DNA of 64,000 nucleotides from Leifsonia psychrotolerans. Lineage in GTDB: Bacteria; Actinomycetota; Actinomycetes; Actinomycetales; Microbacteriaceae. Location: positions 2,604,001-2,668,000 of the forward strand of contig NZ_JACCFM010000001.1 in the NCBI RefSeq assembly GCF_013410665.1, given 5' to 3'. The notes beneath the pieces are model-generated. The model was not told the DNA's origin, did no database searches, and worked only from the letters and a program-made list of their open reading frames with translations. Of the stretch, positions 60,371 through 64,000 are shown one piece after another (position 1 is the first letter of the stretch; every line of letters starts with the position of its first letter). The position numbers and the translations under genes were made by a program.

Positions 60371-61855
60371 ATGGCACTCGTGCGCCACTTCATCAACGGC
60401 CAGGATGCCGGCGAGCCCACCCGCACCGGCATCATCTACAACCCGGCCACCGGAGCCGCCCAGCACGACCTCATCCTCGGTTCGGTCGCCGATGTCGAGC
60501 AGGCCATCGCCGCAGCCAAGGCTGCTCTGCCGGCCTGGCGCCGTACAAGCCTGGTCAAGCGCAGTGACGTCTTCTTCCGCCTGCGCCACCTGCTCAAGGA
60601 GCGCACCCCCGAACTCGCCGCCATCGTCACGAGCGAGCACGGCAAGGTGCTCTCGGATGCCGCCGGCGAAATCTCGCGCGGCCTCGAAAACGTCGAATTC
60701 GCGTCCGGCCTCACCCACCTGCTCAAGGGTGAGCACTCCGAGCAGGTCTCAACCGGTGTCGACGTGCACTCGGTCAAGCAGCCCGTCGGCGTCGTCGGCT
60801 GCATCACCCCGTTCAACTTCCCCGTCATGGTGCCGCTGTGGATGATCGCCTCGGCGATCGCCTGCGGCAACACCGTTGTGCTGAAGCCCAGCGAGAAGGA
60901 CCCGTCCGCGGCGATCTTCCTGGCCAAGCTGTTCCAGGAGGCCGGCCTGCCCGACGGCGTGCTCAACGTCGTTCATGGTGACAAGGTCGCCGTCGACACC
61001 ATCATCGACTCGCCCGATGTCGCGGCCGTCAGCTTCGTCGGATCCACCCCGATCGCCAAGGCGATCTACAAGCGCGCAGCCGAAAACGGCAAGCGCGTGC
61101 AGGCTCTCGGTGGCGCTAAGAACCACATGGTCGTCATGCCGGATGCCGACATCCCGGGCGCCGCCGACGCCGCAATCAGCGCAGCCTACGGTTCGGCCGG
61201 CGAGCGTTGCATGGCCGTCAGCGTTCTCGTGGCCGTTGGCGATGTCGCCGACGAGCTCGTCGAGGCCGTGCGTTCACGCATGGGCGGCCTCGTCATTGGC
61301 GATGGAACCGACTCCGCGAGCGAGATGGGCCCGCTGATCACCCGCGAGCACCGCGACAAGGTCGCCTCCTACGTGACCGGCGCCGCGGCTGAAGGCGGAA
61401 CGGTCGTCGTCGACGGCACCCTGCAGACCTTCGACAATGACGGATTCTTCGTGGGCGTCAGCCTGATCGACAACGTCACCACCGACATGAAGGTCTACAC
61501 CGACGAGATCTTCGGACCGGTTCTGGCCGTCGTGCGCGTCGAGAACTACGACGAGGCCGTCGCCCTGATCAACTCGAACCAGTTCGGCAACGGCGTCGCC
61601 ATCTTCACCCGCGACGGTGCGACCGCGCGCCAGTTTGAGTTCGACATCGAGGTCGGCATGGTCGGCGTCAACGTGCCGATCCCCGTTCCGGCCGGCGTCT
61701 ACTCGTTCGGTGGCTGGAAGGACTCGCTCTTCGGCGACGCCCACATCTACGGCCCCGACAGTGTCAAGTTCTACACCCGCAACAAGGTCATCACGAGCCG
61801 CTGGCCCAAGCCCAGCGAATCGCAGATCAACCTCGGCTTCCCGAGCAACCACTAA
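60371..61855 (+). CDS. mmsA: CoA-acylating methylmalonate-semialdehyde dehydrogenase
   Basis: The 494-residue enzyme has the aldehyde dehydrogenase fold with TPFNFPVMVPLWMIASAIAC (NAD site), SFVGSTPIAKAIYKRA, ALGGAKNHMVVMPDAD, and the catalytic Cys in GSAGERCMAVS. The C-terminal GWKDSLFGDAHIYGPDSVKF marks the MmsA/IolA group, which converts malonate or methylmalonate semialdehyde plus CoA to acetyl- or propionyl-CoA. With the aminotransferase downstream, the likely substrate is malonate semialdehyde from beta-alanine. The start is 103 bp from PucR. Confidence 0.95.
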   Translation: MALVRHFINGQDAGEPTRTGIIYNPATGAAQHDLILGSVADVEQAIAAAKAALPAWRRTSLVKRSDVFFRLRHLLKERTPELAAIVTSEHGKVLSDAAGEISRGLENVEFASGLTHLLKGEHSEQVSTGVDVHSVKQPVGVVGCITPFNFPVMVPLWMIASAIACGNTVVLKPSEKDPSAAIFLAKLFQEAGLPDGVLNVVHGDKVAVDTIIDSPDVAAVSFVGSTPIAKAIYKRAAENGKRVQALGGAKNHMVVMPDADIPGAADAAISAAYGSAGERCMAVSVLVAVGDVADELVEAVRSRMGGLVIGDGTDSASEMGPLITREHRDKVASYVTGAAAEGGTVVVDGTLQTFDNDGFFVGVSLIDNVTTDMKVYTDEIFGPVLAVVRVENYDEAVALINSNQFGNGVAIFTRDGATARQFEFDIEVGMVGVNVPIPVPAGVYSFGGWKDSLFGDAHIYGPDSVKFYTRNKVITSRWPKPSESQINLGFPSNH

Positions 61856-61865
61856 GGGGCTGTCG

Positions 61866-63263
61866 ATGACCATCGAAATGACGCACGAGAGTGCCCCCGG
61901 CCGCACGAAAGCAGTGCAGCCGTCCGAGCAGAGCGAAGCCGAGGTGCGCGCGAACGACCGTGCCCACGTCTTCCACTCCTGGAGCTCGCAGGCGCAGATC
62001 AACCCGATGCCCGTCGCATCCGGTGCCGGCGCCACCTTCTGGGATTACGAGGGCAACGCCTACCTCGATTTCAGCTCACAGCTGGTGAACCTGAACCTCG
62101 GCCACCAGCACCCCGACCTGGTTGCGTCCATCCAGGAGCAGGCTGGCCGTCAGGCCACCATTCAGCCGGCTATGGCCAGCGACGTGCGCGGCGAACTCGC
62201 CCGCCGTATCAGTGAGGTCGCTCCCGGCAGCCTCAATAAGGTTCTCTTCACCAACGGTGGAGCGGATGCCAATGAGTACGCCGTGCGTCTGGCTCGCCGG
62301 GTCACTGGCAAGCGCAAGGTGCTCTCGATGTACCGCAGCTACCACGGCTCGACCGCCACGGCGATCTCGCTGACCGGCGACCCGCGTCGCTGGTCGAACG
62401 AGCCGGGCGATGGTTCGGTCGCGCACTTCTTCGGCCCCTACCTCTATCGGTCCGCGTTCCACGCCACGACCGAGGCCGAAGAGAGCGCCCGCGCCCTCGA
62501 GCACCTCGAGCAGGTCATCGTGCTCGAAGGCGCCTCGACCATCGGCGCGATCATCCTCGAGACCATCGTCGGCACCAACGGCGTGCTCGTGCCGCCGGCC
62601 GGCTACCTGCCGGGCGTGCGCGCCCTGTGCGACAAGTACGGCATCATGTACATCGCCGACGAGGTCATGGTGGGCTTCGGTCGCATCGGCGAGTGGTTCG
62701 CGGTCAACGCGTTCGACGTCACCCCCGATCTGATCACCTTCGCGAAGGGCGTCAACTCGGGTTATGTGCCGCTCGGCGGCGTGGTGATTTCGGATGAGAT
62801 CGCTTCGTTCTTCGACAATGTGCCCTTCCCCGGCGGTCTCACTTACTCGGGCCACCCGCTGGCCTGCGCCCCCGGAGTCGCGACGTTCGACGTGTTCGAA
62901 CGTGACGGCATCCTGGAGCGTGTGAAGGATCTGGGCGAGCGTGTCGTCGCCCCGACCGTGCAGGCGTGGCTTGCGAGCCACCCGTCGGTCGGCGACGTCC
63001 GTGGCACCGGACTGTTCTGGGCGATCGAACTCGTGCTCGACAAGGCCACGGGCGAACCTCTGGTTCCGTTCAACGCAGCCGGCGCGGATGCTGCGCCGAT
63101 GAACGCTGTCGCCGCGGCGTGCAAGGCGGCCGGCCTCTGGCCGTTCGTGCACTTCAACCGTCTGCACATCGCTCCCCCGCTGATCATCTCCGAAGAGGAC
63201 CTGGTGCGCGGTCTCGCCATCATCGACGAGGCACTCACGGTGGCGGACGGCTACGTCGTCTAA
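61866..63263 (+). CDS. Class III PLP aminotransferase
   Basis: From ATG 61866 the enzyme has 465 residues, 10 bp after the dehydrogenase stop. PLP motifs: LFTNGGADANEYAVRLAR, YRSYHGSTATAISLTGD, IADEVMVGFGRIGEWF (Asp to pyridine N), and the PLP Lys in LITFAKGVNSGYVPLGG. It resembles beta-alanine:pyruvate and putrescine or GABA aminotransferases. It likely feeds semialdehyde to the dehydrogenase upstream. The exact amine is not determined by sequence. Confidence 0.93.
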   Translation: MTIEMTHESAPGRTKAVQPSEQSEAEVRANDRAHVFHSWSSQAQINPMPVASGAGATFWDYEGNAYLDFSSQLVNLNLGHQHPDLVASIQEQAGRQATIQPAMASDVRGELARRISEVAPGSLNKVLFTNGGADANEYAVRLARRVTGKRKVLSMYRSYHGSTATAISLTGDPRRWSNEPGDGSVAHFFGPYLYRSAFHATTEAEESARALEHLEQVIVLEGASTIGAIILETIVGTNGVLVPPAGYLPGVRALCDKYGIMYIADEVMVGFGRIGEWFAVNAFDVTPDLITFAKGVNSGYVPLGGVVISDEIASFFDNVPFPGGLTYSGHPLACAPGVATFDVFERDGILERVKDLGERVVAPTVQAWLASHPSVGDVRGTGLFWAIELVLDKATGEPLVPFNAAGADAAPMNAVAAACKAAGLWPFVHFNRLHIAPPLIISEEDLVRGLAIIDEALTVADGYVV

Positions 63264-63277
63264 CGGTCACCACGCAC

Positions 63278-63323
63278 AACGCCGGGGACGGGAGCCACAC
63301 ACTCCTCGTTCCCGGCGTTTTTC
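63278..63323 (+). terminator. Intrinsic terminator after the aminotransferase gene
   Basis: AACGCCGGG (63278-63286) pairs with CCCGGCGTT (63311-63319), with additional inner pairing, followed by TTTTT. It ends 60 bp after the stop. Confidence 0.88.
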
Positions 63324-63342
63324 GTTGCTCGCGCCCCCGTCG

Positions 63343-63812
63343 GTCGAACGGCCCCGCGGGTCGAGCCACCCCGCCGGTCGAGCCACCCCGCCGGTCGAAC
63401 CACCCCCGTTGGTCGAGCCACCCCCGTTGGTCGAGCTTGTCGAGACCCCGCGAGCCAACCCCCACACCCAACCACCCGATCTCGACACGCTCGATCAACG
63501 GATCCCCCGCCGGCCGACCCGCCCCCGCCGGCCGAGCCACCCCCGCCGGTCGAGCCACCCCCGCCGCCGGTCGAGCCACCCCCGCTGGTCGAGCTTGTCG
63601 AGACCCCGCGAGCCAACCCCCACACCCAACCACCCGATCGCGACACGCTCGATCAACGGATCCTTTCCCGGTCGGCCCCACCCCCGCCGGTCGACCCACC
63701 CCGCTGGTCAAGCCACCCCCGCTGGTCGAGCTTGTCGAGACCCCGCGAGCCAACCCCCACACCCAACCGCCCGATCTTGACCCGCTCGATCAACGGATCC
63801 TTCGAGCCGCCC
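63343..63812. repeat. GGTCGAG repeat array at the right end
   Basis: Three modules each with several GGTCGAGCCACCC-type units, then GGTCGAGCTTGTCGAGACC (63429-63447, 63587-63605, 63724-63742), a 30-nt spacer CCGCGAGCCAACCCCCACAC..., and the near-complement arm GATCTCGACACGCTCGATC (63478-63496; variants at 63636-63654 and 63773-63791). Module spacing is 158 and 137 bp. It separates the aminotransferase terminator from the next gene. Confidence 0.93.
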
Positions 63813-63850
63813 GCGCGGGTCGAACTGCTCCCGCCCCACGCTGTACGCAC

Positions 63851-63864
63851 TGTCGAATTCGACA
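63851..63864. promoter_or_regulatory. 14-bp palindrome before the last gene
   Basis: TGTCGAATTCGACA is a perfect palindrome about 120 bp before the ATG at 63983; a TATGCT (63911-63916) could be a -10 box. Position suggests an operator for the gene starting at the right edge. Confidence 0.55.
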
Positions 63865-63982
63865 CATGATTCAGACGGTCCGTCCATTCCTTCGGTGGCA
63901 TCGCTCGCCGTATGCTGGTTTCACGTGTGCGCCGTTGCCGTCCTGCCAATGCTCGTCGACGGCGCCCTGACAAGGAGACCTC

Positions 63983-64000
63983 ATGAGCGATTACGCCGTC
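63983..64000 (+). CDS. Start of a gene cut by the right window edge
   Basis: ATG 63983 follows AAGGAG by 6 nt and encodes MSDYAV before the window ends. This short start resembles those of succinate-semialdehyde dehydrogenases, which would fit the polyamine/GABA neighbourhood, but six residues cannot prove it. Confidence 0.6.

Noticed and set aside
63343..63812. CRISPR array
   Set aside because: Repeats are not of constant spacing, spacers are themselves related, and no cas genes are nearby; arms are inverted repeats of a REP-like element.

Overview
The window looks like the chromosome of a high-GC actinobacterium, most likely a member of the Microbacteriaceae. This is inferred from the strong GC bias at codon third positions, the many GTG starts, LAxTG-type wall-sorting tails, alternate-type/SipW signal peptides, the MarR/MFS/PucR repertoire and rplJ-rplL preceded by a classic L10 leader. 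No phage, IS element, CRISPR array, tRNA or rRNA was found.

Layout: 1-5.0 kb holds a LacI regulator cut by the window edge, a wHTH/DUF559-like protein, an MFS exporter and a DUF3105-DUF305 pair. 5.2-10.9 kb has an ABC exporter of the MsbA/LmrA type and a three-gene sugar ABC importer whose MalF-like permease carries an unusual extracytoplasmic Ig-like insert. 11-14.2 kb has a YqaJ-type nuclease and an OmpR-type two-component system. 14.2-25 kb is a secretome block: a metzincin protease with Ig-like repeats, a small membrane-anchored DUF11-like protein and a 2304-residue DUF11-repeat wall protein ending in LAETG. 25.5-28 kb has a MarR-MFS drug-efflux operon. 28-29.2 kb holds rplJ-rplL. 29.2-34.2 kb has GntR, amidohydrolase and MFS genes, then a MarR-MFS operon. 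34.2-35.9 kb has a Pr6Pr-like membrane protein and a quinone-oxidoreductase-like MDR. 35.9-39.8 kb is a SipW-type fibre operon: two alternate-signal-peptide proteins, an FnIII/ricin-lectin fusion, an LAxTG-anchored protein and an ER-type signal peptidase.

40.3-43.8 kb is the glyoxylate shunt, aceA then aceB, on the minus strand. From 45.4 kb to the right end lies a polyamine uptake and catabolism region. It has two complete PotABCD-type importers, a RamB/ScfR-type XRE-M78 regulator, a PuuB-like FAD oxidoreductase, a cupin, a PucR regulator, a CoA-acylating semialdehyde dehydrogenase and a class III aminotransferase. The likely flow is polyamine to amino-aldehyde or amino acid to semialdehyde to acyl-CoA. 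If acetyl-CoA is the product, the glyoxylate shunt next door, a known RamB target pathway in relatives, could assimilate it. That link is inference.

The most striking signal is a family of 18-bp units (core GGTCGAG) and 19-bp inverted-repeat arms (GGTCGAGCTTGTCGAGACC). They form hairpin arrays in three intergenic spaces (50.0, 58.2 and 63.3 kb), abut a decayed amidohydrolase gene, and have also expanded in frame inside both glyoxylate-shunt enzymes: about 103 codons at the AceB N-terminus, and four 18-bp units plus flanks in an AceA loop. A second palindrome family (59 bp) flanks the DUF559-like gene at 44 kb on both sides.
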